Of a DNA stretch of 64,000 nucleotides, positions 8,707 through 16,752 are shown piece by piece. The translations under genes and the position numbers were made by a program. Source of the DNA: Marinobacter lipolyticus (GTDB lineage: Bacteria > Pseudomonadota > Gammaproteobacteria > Pseudomonadales > Oleiphilaceae). Each line of letters starts with the position of its first letter. Positions within the stretch are counted from its first letter, which is position 1. The notes beneath the pieces are model-generated. The model was not told the origin of the DNA. It made no database searches and was given only the letters and a program-made list of their open reading frames with translations. Location: NCBI RefSeq assembly GCF_018424605.1, contig NZ_QTKT01000001.1, positions 248,001-312,000 of the forward strand, written 5' to 3'.

Positions 8707-9156
8707 TTGCATCTGATCGTCATGCGTCACGGTGAGGCGGGCTGGCACAGCATTGACCAGCAGCGCGAGCTGACCGAAGCCGGGCACGCCGGTGCCGCAG
8801 CCGTGGCAGCGGATATTGCCGAGTCGCCCTGGCGACCTGAGCTGATCTGGTGCAGCCCTCTGGTAAGGGCTCGGCAGACCGCCGCCATTGCCTCCGAAAT
8901 ACTGAACTGCCCCGTTACGGAAGTCCCGTTCATCACCCCGGATGATGACCCGGGTGTCTGCCTCGACGCCCTGATGGAGGCCGCCGAATCGCCCCTTATG
9001 CTGGTTTCTCACATGCCTTTTGTCGGGGCGCTTTCAACCTTACTGGTTGACGGGCACCGGCGAGGCATTCCGTTCATGACGTCCCAGGCGGTGCTGTTGG
9101 AAATGCCCGTGGTGGGGCCGGGGTGTGCCGATCTCCGCGCCCAGTTCCTGCCGTAA
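8707..9156 (+). CDS. sixA: Phosphohistidine phosphatase SixA (histidine phosphatase superfamily)
   Basis: A 149-residue protein beginning MHLIVMRHGEAGW from a TTG codon. RHGE supplies the catalytic His, which forms a phosphohistidine intermediate. SPLVRARQTA gives the conserved Arg pocket, and MLVSHMPFVG holds the second catalytic His. Length and motifs fit SixA, which removes phosphate from histidine on phosphotransfer domains or on the nitrogen PTS protein NPr. It lies 24 bp after gpsA. The targets in this organism are not evident from the window. Confidence 0.88.
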   Translation: MHLIVMRHGEAGWHSIDQQRELTEAGHAGAAAVAADIAESPWRPELIWCSPLVRARQTAAIASEILNCPVTEVPFITPDDDPGVCLDALMEAAESPLMLVSHMPFVGALSTLLVDGHRRGIPFMTSQAVLLEMPVVGPGCADLRAQFLP

Positions 9157-9195
9157 CGTTTTCGCCAATTATCCAGGAGACACTTTCAGCAGCGT

Positions 9196-10092
9196 ATGCA
9201 CAGCTTCCCGATTGATTACGTCGAACCTGTTTTCCGCCCCCCCAGCGAGGCAAAGTCCCTGATTTTGCCGGTGACCAATGGCTGCTCGTGGAATAAGTGC
9301 ACCTTTTGCGAGATGTACACGCAGCCCCAGAAAAAATTCAGAGCCAGAAAGCCCGACGCCGTGCGTGAGGATATTGATCGCGCGGCCCGTTCCCTTGGGG
9401 GCGTTCGCCGTGTGTTTCTGGCAGACGGTGACGCAATGGTTCTGCCCACACGCCGGTTGCTTGAGATCCTTCAGGAGCTTCGGGCGGCATTTCCCGATCT
9501 GCAGCGGGTGTCCAGTTATTGCCTGCCGCGAAACCTGGCCCGAAAGTCTGTAGAGGAGCTCACAGAGTTGCGGGAGGCCGGGCTTCAGATCCTTTACGTG
9601 GGTATGGAATCTGGCGACGACGAAGTGCTGCGTCGTATCAACAAAGGCGAAACGGCCGAATCCACCCGATCCGCCCTGAGCAAGATTCGCTCTGCCGGCA
9701 TAACCAGCTCTGTCATGGTTCTGAACGGCCTCGGCGGCGAGGTACTGTCGGAACAGCATGCTGTCAACACGGCGCGGCTGTGCAACGACACCCAGCCGGA
9801 TTACCTGTCGACGCTGGTCGTCAGTTTTCCCCAGGGCGAAGAGCGGTTCCGGGCTGGCTTCGGGGATGATTTTGTGCCGCTGAATCAGGACGGGCTTTTT
9901 CGTGAGATCCGCCAGTTCCTTGAGCACCTTGATCTGGAGCGTACCGTTTTCCGTAGTGACCATGCGTCCAACTATCTTGTGCTCAAAGGCACGCTGGGCC
10001 GAGACAAGCCCCGATTACTGGAAGAGGTGAACCTCGCCATTTCTGACCCCGGTGCAGCCACGCTGCGCCCGGAGTGGATGAGAGGCCTGTAG
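9196..10092 (+). CDS. Radical SAM protein (COG1032-like)
   Basis: A 298-residue protein with the iron-sulfur motif CSWNKCTFC near residue 29, i.e. C-x4-C-x2-C, one residue wider than the canonical C-x3-C-x2-C. This wider spacing is found in a recognised subgroup of B12-domain-less radical SAM proteins. Other visible parts are FLADGDAM, YVGMESGDDEVLRRINKG (the SAM-binding GxE-type segment) and a C-terminal region with few motifs. No B12-binding or SPASM domain is seen. The function is unassigned in this subgroup. The downstream DUF1285 gene starts 15 bp after the stop, suggesting cotranscription. An AGGAGA site lies rather far from the ATG (about 15 bases). Confidence 0.82.
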   Translation: MHSFPIDYVEPVFRPPSEAKSLILPVTNGCSWNKCTFCEMYTQPQKKFRARKPDAVREDIDRAARSLGGVRRVFLADGDAMVLPTRRLLEILQELRAAFPDLQRVSSYCLPRNLARKSVEELTELREAGLQILYVGMESGDDEVLRRINKGETAESTRSALSKIRSAGITSSVMVLNGLGGEVLSEQHAVNTARLCNDTQPDYLSTLVVSFPQGEERFRAGFGDDFVPLNQDGLFREIRQFLEHLDLERTVFRSDHASNYLVLKGTLGRDKPRLLEEVNLAISDPGAATLRPEWMRGL

Positions 10093-10106
10093 AGAGGACC
10101 GGAACC

Positions 10107-10670
10107 ATGGAGAAGAATCCAGAACACATTGCGAGCCAGATTGACGCCCCGTCCGACGGCGCACCGGGTCTGCCCCCGCTGGAGCAATGGCACCCGGAGC
10201 TGTCCGGCGATATCGACATTCGCATTGCCCGGGACGGCCAGTGGCTGTACAAGGGCGAGCCGCTGGCCAGGGAAGCCATCGTTCGGCTGTTTTCGACCAT
10301 TCTTCGGCGTGAAGCGGACGGTGAGTATTATCTGGTGACGCCCGTGGAAAAATGGCGCATCACTGTCGATGACGCCCCCTTGCTGGCTCACAGCCTGGAG
10401 GTGAGCGGTGAGGGCGAAGCCCAGACCCTGTCACTGACGACCAACGTCGGCGAAACCCTGAAGATCGGCGATGACCACCCTTTGACGGTGGGAGCCTACC
10501 CATCGGGCGATGAGCCCCGGCCGGTCATCAGTGTTCGCCATGGCCTGGAAGCCCGGGTGGTGACCAGCTCGTTTTACGATCTGGCTGACCAGGTGGTGGA
10601 GCGATCAGCAGACGGCGGTAAAACGGTTCTCGGGGTCTGGAGCCGGGGAAAGTTCTACGAAATCGGGTAA
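10107..10670 (+). CDS. DUF1285 domain-containing protein
   Basis: A 187-residue cytoplasmic protein matching DUF1285 family length and pattern: PPLEQWHPELSGDIDIRIARDG near the N terminus, then EPLAREAIVRLFSTILRREADGEYYLVTP and VEKWRITVDDAP. The fold is mostly beta and the function is unknown. I chose the ATG at 10107, which has an AGAGGAC ribosome site; an in-frame ATG at 10074 would overlap the end of the radical SAM gene by 19 bp. Proximity to that gene suggests shared transcription only. Confidence 0.8.
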   Translation: MEKNPEHIASQIDAPSDGAPGLPPLEQWHPELSGDIDIRIARDGQWLYKGEPLAREAIVRLFSTILRREADGEYYLVTPVEKWRITVDDAPLLAHSLEVSGEGEAQTLSLTTNVGETLKIGDDHPLTVGAYPSGDEPRPVISVRHGLEARVVTSSFYDLADQVVERSADGGKTVLGVWSRGKFYEIG

Positions 10671-10880
10671 AGGAGTTGAAAAACCAGACTCTGCCCCAAA
10701 TAACTGACGGTAGAAAACGCAGCTCCACACTTGTTAGACTGTGTTCTCTATCTTGTTACCGAGCCTGGCTCTCTAACGAGGCCCGGTGGTCGTTAGTCAC
10801 TCTGTGCAGTCTGGCTGTTCATGAATACTTTCGATTACCCAAATTCAATTTACAGTCATTGCGACACGCAAGGAGATCAC

Positions 10881-11342
10881 ATGGCCCAACCTCGTGTTGT
10901 CACCATCCATTACACACTCACTAACGACCAGGGCGAGCAGCTAGACTCTTCCCGTGTAGAAGGTCGTGAGCCGCTGTCTTATCTGGAAGGTGCACAGAAC
11001 ATTATCGGCGGACTGGAAAGTGCGCTGAACGAAAAGAACGCCGGTGACCAGGTCAAAGTATCTGTTGAGCCCGGTGAAGGCTACGGTGAAGTTAACGAAG
11101 AGCTGATCCAGCCGGTTCCCCGTTCTGCATTTGAAGGCGTTGATACCATCGAGCCGGGCATGCAGTTCCAGGCGCAGACTCCGGGCGGCCCTCAGGTTGT
11201 TCGCGTCGTTGAAGTCAGCGACGAAACCGTGACTATCGATGCCAACCATCCGCTGGCTGGCCAGACTCTGCACTTCGACGTGGAAGTGGTAGAGGCTCGC
11301 GATGCAACTGACGAAGAGCAAGAGCACGGCCACGTGCACTAA
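10881..11342 (+). CDS. slyD: FKBP-type peptidyl-prolyl cis-trans isomerase, SlyD type
   Basis: A 153-residue protein with an FKBP domain split by an insert-in-flap chaperone domain. Residues 1-65 carry VTIHYTLTNDQGEQLDSS, EPLSYLEGAQNIIGGLESAL and AGDQVKVSVEPGEGYGE. The flap (about 70-120) contains IQPVPRSAFEG and VVRVVEVSDETVTIDANHPLAG. The C terminus, EEQEHGHVH, is a short His-containing tail compared with the long metal-binding tail of E. coli SlyD. It folds proteins by proline isomerisation and may handle nickel weakly. The AAGGAG ribosome site lies 6 bases before the ATG at 10881; an in-frame ATG at 10821 has no such site. A hairpin terminator follows. Confidence 0.88.
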   Translation: MAQPRVVTIHYTLTNDQGEQLDSSRVEGREPLSYLEGAQNIIGGLESALNEKNAGDQVKVSVEPGEGYGEVNEELIQPVPRSAFEGVDTIEPGMQFQAQTPGGPQVVRVVEVSDETVTIDANHPLAGQTLHFDVEVVEARDATDEEQEHGHVH

Positions 11343-11362
11343 GCTTTTCTCCGGTAGTATCG

Positions 11363-11387
11363 AAAACGGCCCCATGCGGGCCGTTTT
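11363..11387 (+). terminator. Rho-independent terminator after slyD
   Basis: AAAACGGCCC and GGGCCGTTTT pair across a 5-base loop, followed by a run of seven T. It lies 21 bp after the slyD stop. Confidence 0.9.
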
Positions 11388-11404
11388 TTTATATCTGGGG
11401 GAAT

Positions 11405-11494
11405 TGTCGGATTACGGCTTCGCCTAATCCGACCAACGGGTAGCCCCCTCTCTCTTCACATGTAGGTCGGATTAGGCGAAGCCGTAATCCGACA
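11405..11494. repeat. REP-type inverted pair (REPIN)
   Basis: Two 30-base copies lie head to head at 11405-11434 and 11465-11494, exact reverse complements of each other and separated by 30 bases. Each copy is itself a hairpin (GTCGGATTA / TAATCCGAC arms, with GGC-TTC-GCC or its complement inside and one unpaired base). The outer copy is preceded by GTAG, the head of the widespread gammaproteobacterial REP element. It sits between two convergent genes and between their two terminators, a common REP location. Such elements are copied by a RAYT transposase elsewhere in the genome; none is in this window. Confidence 0.85.
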
Positions 11495-11524
11495 CAAAAA
11501 ACGGCCCCCATGGGGCCGTTTTTT
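11495..11524. terminator. Bidirectional terminator after etfD
   Basis: AAAAAACGGCCCC pairs with GGGGCCGTTTTTT around a 3-4 base loop. With A and T runs on both sides it can serve the minus-strand etfD transcript and back up the slyD terminator on the plus strand. Confidence 0.85.
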
Positions 11525-11539
11525 AACCGGAAACCGAAC

Positions 11540-13192
11540 TTACATGTTCGGGTAGTTGGGGCCGCCGCCGCCTTCCGGAGTTACCCAGGTGATATTCTGT
11601 GCAGGGTCCTTGATATCACAGGTCTTACAGTGAACACAGTTCTGGGCGTTGATCTGGAACTTCTTGCCGCTGCCGTCATCCTTCTCGACAACTTCGTAAA
11701 CGCCGGCCGGGCAGTAACGCTGCGCGGGCTCGTCGTACTTGGGCAGGTTCTGCTCGATCGGAATGTTCGGGTCCGTCAGCTTCAGGTGAACCGGCTGGTC
11801 TTCCTCGTGGTTGGTGTTGGACACAAACACGGAAGTCAGGCGGTCGAAGGTCAGCTTGTTGTCCGGCTTCGGGTACGTAATCTTCTTCGCTTCCGACGCG
11901 GGCTTCAGCGTGGCGTAATCCGGCGTGGTGTCGCGGAAGGTGAAGGGCAGGCTTCTGCGCAGAATGTTCTGCTCGAAGAAAGCAATAGCACCACCAACGA
12001 CGTTGCCGAACTTGTGCATGGCCGGCCCGAAGTTGCGCTCGTCGTACAGCTCCTTGTAAAGCCAGCTGTCCTTGAAGCGATCGGCGAAGCTGGTGATTTC
12101 CTCACCGGATTTGCCTTCCTTCAATGCCTCGAACACGGCTTCCGCGCCCAGCAGGCCAGATTTCATGGCAGTATGGGAGCCCTTGATCTTGGAGCTGTTC
12201 AGGGTGCCGGCGTCGCAGCCCAGCAGCAGTCCGCCGGGGAAGCTCATTTTCGGCAGGGCATTGAAGCCGCCCTTGGCGATGGCGCGGGCACCGTAGGAAA
12301 CGCGCTTACCGCCTTCCAGATACTTGCGGACTTCCGGATGCAGTTTCAGGCGCTGGAATTCCTCAAACGGGCTCATGTGCGGATTGCTGTAAGACAGGTC
12401 GGTAATAAGGCCGACGTAGACCTGTCCGTTTTCCAGGTGGTAAAGGAAGGAGCCGCCAGTGGAGCCGCTTTCGGTCAACGGCCAGCCAGTGGTGTGCACC
12501 ACCAGGCCCGGCTCATGTTTGGCCGGATCGATATCCCACAGCTCTTTAATACCGATACCGTAATGCTGCGGGTCTTTGCCTTCATCCAGTTTGAAGTCAT
12601 TGATCAGACGCTTACCGAGGTGGCCGCGGCAACCTTCGGTGAACAGGGTGTACTTGGCGCGCAGCTCCATGCCCGGCATGTAGCCGTCTTTCTCGCTGCC
12701 GTCACGGGCTACGCCCATGTCACCGGTAATGATGCCTTTCACCTGACCGTCTTCAACAATGGTCTCGGAGGCAGCGAACCCCGGGTAGACTTCAACGCCC
12801 AGCGCTTCGGCCTGCTCGGCCAGCCAGCGGCACAGGTTACCAAGGCTGATGATGTAGTTGCCGTGGTTGTGCATATTTTTCGGCACAAAGGCGTTGGGAA
12901 TCTTGGTGGCGTTTTCCTGGTTCTTCAGCAGGAAAATGTCATCCCGGGTGACCGGGGTGTTCAGCGGCGCGCCTTTCTCTTTCCAGTCCGGGAAGAGTTC
13001 GTTCAGGGCGGTAGGCTCAAACACGGTACCGGCCAGAATGTGGGCGCCGATTTCGGAGCCTTTTTCGACGACACAGACCGTCAGTTCTTCGCCGGCTTCC
13101 TGGGCCAACTGCATGACCCGGCAGGCTGCCGAAAGGCCAGCGGGCCCACCGCCGACGATAAGAACATCAAATTCCATCGATTCGCGTTCCAC
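11540..13192 (-). CDS. etfD: Electron transfer flavoprotein-ubiquinone oxidoreductase (ETF-QO)
   Basis: A 550-residue membrane-associated enzyme that passes electrons from reduced ETF (fatty acid and amino acid oxidation) to ubiquinone. The N terminus has the FAD motif VLIVGGGPAGLSAAC (about residues 10-24). IGAHILAGTVFEP and the long central flavin/quinone region follow. The C-terminal ferredoxin-like part carries CPAGVYEV and CVHCKTCDIKDP, the 4Fe-4S cysteines. A GTG at 13192 has AGGAG six bases upstream, so I prefer it to the ATG five codons later. The gene is divergent from etfBA, and the shared space carries a PsrA-like palindrome that probably controls both sides. Confidence 0.96.
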   Translation of the reverse strand: MERESMEFDVLIVGGGPAGLSAACRVMQLAQEAGEELTVCVVEKGSEIGAHILAGTVFEPTALNELFPDWKEKGAPLNTPVTRDDIFLLKNQENATKIPNAFVPKNMHNHGNYIISLGNLCRWLAEQAEALGVEVYPGFAASETIVEDGQVKGIITGDMGVARDGSEKDGYMPGMELRAKYTLFTEGCRGHLGKRLINDFKLDEGKDPQHYGIGIKELWDIDPAKHEPGLVVHTTGWPLTESGSTGGSFLYHLENGQVYVGLITDLSYSNPHMSPFEEFQRLKLHPEVRKYLEGGKRVSYGARAIAKGGFNALPKMSFPGGLLLGCDAGTLNSSKIKGSHTAMKSGLLGAEAVFEALKEGKSGEEITSFADRFKDSWLYKELYDERNFGPAMHKFGNVVGGAIAFFEQNILRRSLPFTFRDTTPDYATLKPASEAKKITYPKPDNKLTFDRLTSVFVSNTNHEEDQPVHLKLTDPNIPIEQNLPKYDEPAQRYCPAGVYEVVEKDDGSGKKFQINAQNCVHCKTCDIKDPAQNITWVTPEGGGGPNYPNM

Positions 13193-13609
13193 GTTGGTCT
13201 CCTCATACTTCTTTTAATGGATAGTATTGTGCCCGCAGGCGAATAAATCAGGGGCGTCATCATACCGGTAAAACTGCCTATAGACGACTCCCAAAAGACG
13301 AATTGCCCGTCCTGCTACGTTTTAGGATATCGCATTTCAAAATTCAAACAAACGTTTGTTTGAAATTCCGCCCGACCTTTGGCATGGTTAAGGAAGATGC
13401 TAACTGTGTGAGTTGAGTCATTTTTTAGTATCGTCTCATCGTTGTAATGAGTCAACACAGGTCAATTGGCTTCGAAAACAGGCCTGACGCGTCGAACGGG
13501 ACTATTGACCCCGTTCACCTTTGCCTGCAGTATTAGTCCGCCGTGACAGCAGGCCCCGCGTGAGGAATGCAAGTCAATTTTAAACCCATCGTAGAAGAAC
13601 GAGGAATCT
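13193..13609. other. 417-bp noncoding divergent control region of the etf genes
   Basis: No gene is visible here. The region holds the promoters for etfD (left) and etfBA (right) and the perfect palindrome at 13343-13364. A looser inverted pair, GTTGAGTCAT near 13412 and ATGAGTCAAC near 13447 (one mismatch, arms about 25 bases apart), lies toward etfB. The 100 bases before etfB show no obvious consensus promoter. Confidence 0.6.
13343..13364. promoter_or_regulatory. Perfect 22-bp palindrome, probable PsrA-type fatty-acid operator
   Basis: The site reads TTCAAACAAAC followed by its exact reverse complement. The inner CAAAC-N2-GTTTG pattern matches the described PsrA box (G/CAAAC-N2-4-GTTTG/C). 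PsrA is a TetR-family regulator that senses long-chain fatty acids and controls beta-oxidation and electron transfer flavoprotein genes in pseudomonads and relatives. It lies about 150 bp from etfD and 245 bp from etfB. Control of both by fatty acid supply is inferred. Confidence 0.75.
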
Positions 13610-14359
13610 ATGAAGGTTCTGGTCGCTGTAAAACGAGTTATCGACTACAACGTAAAGGTGCGCGTCAAGCCGGACAACACCGGCGTTGATCTCGCCAACG
13701 TCAAGATGGCAATGAACCCGTTCTGCGAAATCGCTGTTGAAGAAGCGGTTCGTCTGAAAGAAAAGGGCGTTGCCAGCGAAATCGTGGTGGTATCCATTGG
13801 CCCGAAGGCCGCCCAGGAGCAAATCCGTACTGCTCTGGCTCTGGGTGCCGACCGTGGTATCCACATCGAAACCGACGAAGAGGTTCAGTCTCTCGAAGCG
13901 GCCAAGCTGCTCAAGAGCGTGGTTGAGAAAGAAGAGCCCAAGCTCGTGATTCTCGGCAAACAGTCCATCGATTCCGACAACAACCAGACTGGCCAGATGC
14001 TGGCGGCGCTGACCGGCATGGGTCAGGGCACGTTTGCCTCTGAAGTGGTTGTGGAAGGTGACAAGGTCAACGTAACCCGCGAGATTGATGGCGGCCTGAT
14101 GACCGTTGCCCTCAACCTGCCGGCGGTTGTGACCACCGACCTTCGTCTGAACGAGCCGCGTTATGCTTCTCTGCCGAACATCATGAAGGCCAAGAAGAAG
14201 CCGCTCGAGTCCATGAGCCCGGCCGACCTGGGTGTCGACATTGCCGCACGTCTCTCCACCCTGAAGGTTGAAGCTCCGGCTGCCCGTCAGGCGGGTGTGA
14301 AGGTGGCTGACGTAGCTGAGCTGGTCGATAAACTGAAGAATGAAGCGAAGGTGATCTAA
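13610..14359 (+). CDS. etfB: Electron transfer flavoprotein subunit beta
   Basis: A 249-residue protein starting [20 protein letters not shown], the hallmark of ETF beta. [30 protein letters not shown] and [20 protein letters not shown] are family motifs around the AMP-binding region. [29 protein letters not shown] is the conserved recognition loop that docks acyl-CoA dehydrogenases. With EtfA it carries electrons from acyl-CoA dehydrogenases to ETF-QO. A GAACGAGGAAT ribosome site precedes the ATG. The stop abuts the etfA ATG with no gap. Confidence 0.97.
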   Translation: MKVLVAVKRVIDYNVKVRVKPDNTGVDLANVKMAMNPFCEIAVEEAVRLKEKGVASEIVVVSIGPKAAQEQIRTALALGADRGIHIETDEEVQSLEAAKLLKSVVEKEEPKLVILGKQSIDSDNNQTGQMLAALTGMGQGTFASEVVVEGDKVNVTREIDGGLMTVALNLPAVVTTDLRLNEPRYASLPNIMKAKKKPLESMSPADLGVDIAARLSTLKVEAPAARQAGVKVADVAELVDKLKNEAKVI

Positions 14360-15301
14360 ATGAGCATCCTTGTAATTGCTGAACATGACAACAGCAGCCT
14401 GAAGCAGGCTACCCTGAATGTTGTAGCGGCTGCCAAGGCCATCGGCGGTGATATCGACGTGCTGGTTGCCGGCGAGAACTGCGGTGCCGTCGCTGAAGCC
14501 GCTGCCAAAGCCGAAGGTGTTAACAAGGTACTGGTTGCCGACAACGCTGCCTACGGCCATTTCCTGGGTGAGAACCTGGGCGACCTGGTTGCCGAAGTTG
14601 GCAAGGGCTACAGCCACATCCTGGCGGCTGCTGGCACCACCGGCAAGGACTTCATGCCGCGCGTTGCTGCGCTGCTGGACGTTGCCCAGGTTTCCGACAT
14701 CATTCGCGTTGAATCCGAAGACACCTTCGTGCGTCCGATTTACGCCGGCAACGCCATCGCTACCGTAAAAGCGAACGACGCCATCAAGGTGGTTACTGTT
14801 CGCCCGACCGGTTTCGACCCGGTTGCAGCTGAAGGTGGTTCTGCCTCTGTGGAACAGCTGGATGTGGTTAAAGACGCTGGCCTGTCTTCCTTCGTCAGCG
14901 AAGAGCTGGCCAAGTCGGATCGTCCGGATCTGGCGTCTGCGGGTATCGTGGTCTCTGGTGGTCGCGGCATGCAGAATGGCGACAACTTCAAGATGCTGGA
15001 GCAGGTTGCCGATCTGATGGGCGCCGCCGTGGGTGCATCCCGTGCCGCGGTTGATGCCGGTTTCGTTCCCAACGACATGCAGGTCGGTCAGACCGGTAAG
15101 ATCGTTGCACCGCAACTGTACATTGCCGTTGGTATCTCCGGTGCCATCCAGCACCTGGCCGGTATGTCTGACTCCAAGGTGATCGTGGCGATCAACAAGG
15201 ACGAGGAAGCACCGATCTTCCAGGTTGCCGATTACGGCCTGGTCGCGGACCTGTTCGAAGCGGTTCCGCAACTTGAGGAAGAGCTGAAGAAAGTCCTGTA
15301 A
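14360..15301 (+). CDS. etfA: Electron transfer flavoprotein subunit alpha
   Basis: A 313-residue protein starting [20 protein letters not shown]. The N-terminal half holds the beta-subunit contact domain. The C-terminal half is the FAD-binding domain: [55 protein letters not shown] and [19 protein letters not shown], which contain the flavin contacts. It begins at the base after the etfB stop, so the two subunits are made together. A strong terminator follows within 20 bp, making etfBA a two-gene operon. Confidence 0.97.
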   Translation: MSILVIAEHDNSSLKQATLNVVAAAKAIGGDIDVLVAGENCGAVAEAAAKAEGVNKVLVADNAAYGHFLGENLGDLVAEVGKGYSHILAAAGTTGKDFMPRVAALLDVAQVSDIIRVESEDTFVRPIYAGNAIATVKANDAIKVVTVRPTGFDPVAAEGGSASVEQLDVVKDAGLSSFVSEELAKSDRPDLASAGIVVSGGRGMQNGDNFKMLEQVADLMGAAVGASRAAVDAGFVPNDMQVGQTGKIVAPQLYIAVGISGAIQHLAGMSDSKVIVAINKDEEAPIFQVADYGLVADLFEAVPQLEEELKKVL

Positions 15302-15316
15302 CTTTCTGAAAGCACG

Positions 15317-15344
15317 AAAAAAGGCACCTAAGGGTGCCTTTTTT
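15317..15344. terminator. Bidirectional terminator after etfBA
   Basis: AAAAAAGGCACC pairs with GGTGCCTTTTTT around a TAAG loop, 15 bp after the etfA stop. It overlaps the last codons of the convergent gene at 15328 and probably serves both strands. Confidence 0.9.
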
Positions 15345-15789
15345 TATGGCTCCTTGAAACGATCCGTTTTTCGGCTTTCCCGATAATCAGCGTGTCCGCA
15401 AGAATATGCAGTGCGCGATTGGTGGTGCGAACGCCGCGATAGATTTGTTGGCTGGTCTGATCGTGGGTCTGGCGGGCCTTGCGGGCGCTCTGGCGGAACT
15501 CGTCATCCCGGGAAAAATGATCGATCAGACCAAACGTGGTCGCGGAAATGGCCTTGTGAACCCGTTCAACGGCGGTTGCTCCGCTGGTGACGGTTTCTTC
15601 CAGCAACTTCGCGCGGTTCCGGACCTCCATCAGGTCCATCCGGCTTTTCTGAATGGCACTGTTCGCCGCGATACGTCGGGCGTTCACCAGCCGCAGCGCA
15701 CGTCGGCTGTCCAATAGCTGCCAATAGCTGTACGCCAGACCAGCACTGGCGGTGGCCATCAGGGTGGCTGAGATAACGATCGTGATCAT
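15328..15789 (-). CDS. Hypothetical single-pass membrane protein
   Basis: A 153-residue protein I do not recognise. Residues 1-26 form a transmembrane helix (MITIVISATLMATASAGLAY). The rest is strongly helical and charged, rich in Arg, Ala and Ser (LRLVNARRIAANSAIQKS, VRNRAKLLEETVTSGATAVE), with a basic end (SRSHKKRHP), so it is likely anchored with a cytoplasmic coiled region. It lies 14 bp downstream of another small membrane protein, so the two are probably a pair. The GAGAGGGG ahead of the ATG is a plausible ribosome site. No function can be given. Confidence 0.65.
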   Translation of the reverse strand: MITIVISATLMATASAGLAYSYWQLLDSRRALRLVNARRIAANSAIQKSRMDLMEVRNRAKLLEETVTSGATAVERVHKAISATTFGLIDHFSRDDEFRQSARKARQTHDQTSQQIYRGVRTTNRALHILADTLIIGKAEKRIVSRSHKKRHP

Positions 15790-15803
15790 GGATTAGGCCC
15801 CTC

Positions 15804-16199
15804 TCAGCGGTATTCAATGTGCATCTGGACTTCAATGTCCCGCTCTTCCAGTTCCTGCTCAAGCTCCTTCATGACTTCCTGATACACCATTTTACGAACC
15901 ATCACCGGCAGGTGGTCGGCCAGCACCCGGGCAGAACGCGATTCCCGTTTGGCCAGTGCAATCGGATCGACTACTTTAAGCGTAAGAACCAGCTCCGGAT
16001 CGTTGTCCGGGTCTGTGATGTCATCGCTTTCCATCATTCGGGCAATGACTTTACGTTGCTCCAGTACCTGCCAGGCAAGAAGGGCACTGAACGCCGTCAG
16101 GAACAGACTCACTATCAATAGCAATGTCGCCAAGGTAAACCTCCGGGACGCGAAGTTGTTTGCTACTCTGGCTGCAGTGTGCCGGAACCGGAGAGACAA
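15804..16199 (-). CDS. Hypothetical membrane-anchored protein
   Basis: A 131-residue protein of unknown function. A transmembrane helix spans about residues 24-46 (LATLLLIVSLFLTAFSALLAW). It is followed by a helical segment and an acidic stretch (MMESDDITDPDNDPEL), then ADHLPVMVRKMVYQEVMKELEQELEERDIEVQMHIEYR. No ATG precedes the membrane helix in this frame; the only plausible start is the TTG at 16199, which lacks a clear ribosome site, so the start is uncertain. It sits directly upstream of the other membrane protein on the same strand. Confidence 0.6.
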   Translation of the reverse strand: MSLRFRHTAARVANNFASRRFTLATLLLIVSLFLTAFSALLAWQVLEQRKVIARMMESDDITDPDNDPELVLTLKVVDPIALAKRESRSARVLADHLPVMVRKMVYQEVMKELEQELEERDIEVQMHIEYR

Positions 16200-16344
16200 A
16201 CGATTGGCCGTGCCGACGGCCGACCGTGGATGCGCAGGAAACGGGAACAGCCCCTCAGAAACATGAGAATCCGTTGCAGTTCTGCCTTGATGTACGCAGT
16301 ATCAATAGGTTAAAACACGTTTTCAACATACCAGAGGACAGTAC

Positions 16345-16749
16345 ATGGTTTGGTTCAAAGCTTTTGTCAGCGGTTTTCTCGCAACACTGGTCTTCCACCA
16401 GGGCCTGTTTGCCCTGTTTTACGTTGCTGGAATGGTGCCGGCCGCGCCTTTCAATATGGCACCGGTGCCCCCGCTGGGTGTCCCGGCGGTCGCGTCACTG
16501 GCCTTTTTTGGCGGGCTGTGGGGTATCCTGCTGTGGGCCATCCTGGGCAGGCTATCCGGGGTTAAATACTGGCTTGGCCACGTCCTTGTCGGTGCCGTGG
16601 GCCCGACGGCCGTTGCCATGCTGGTCGTGTTTCCCGCCAAGGATCTGGCCGTTTCCGCACAGACCTGGGTTGGGGGGCTGATCCTCAACGGTTTCTGGGG
16701 CTTCGGTGTTGCACTGTTCATGTATTTTCTCCACCGCAAGAAGGGATAA
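16345..16749 (+). CDS. Hypothetical integral membrane protein
   Basis: A 134-residue hydrophobic protein with about four membrane segments: FVSGFLATLVFHQGLFALFY, VASLAFFGGLWGILLWAILG, WLGHVLVGAVGPTAVAMLVV and LILNGFWGFGVALFMYFL, ending in basic HRKKG. The pattern resembles small uncharacterised inner-membrane proteins that precede redox enzymes. A GAGGAC site lies 7 bases before the ATG. The next gene starts 3 bases after its stop, so the two are one operon. Confidence 0.7.
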   Translation: MVWFKAFVSGFLATLVFHQGLFALFYVAGMVPAAPFNMAPVPPLGVPAVASLAFFGGLWGILLWAILGRLSGVKYWLGHVLVGAVGPTAVAMLVVFPAKDLAVSAQTWVGGLILNGFWGFGVALFMYFLHRKKG

Positions 16750-16752
16750 ACA

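Noticed and set aside
11510-13246. Long open frame on the plus strand opposite etfD
   Set aside because: Shadow of ETF-QO; no ribosome site and no domain.
13580-15271. Long open frame (563 codons) on the minus strand opposite etfBA
   Set aside because: It lies exactly over two clear, motif-rich genes; the open antisense frame is a codon-bias shadow in GC-rich DNA and shows no family motifs.
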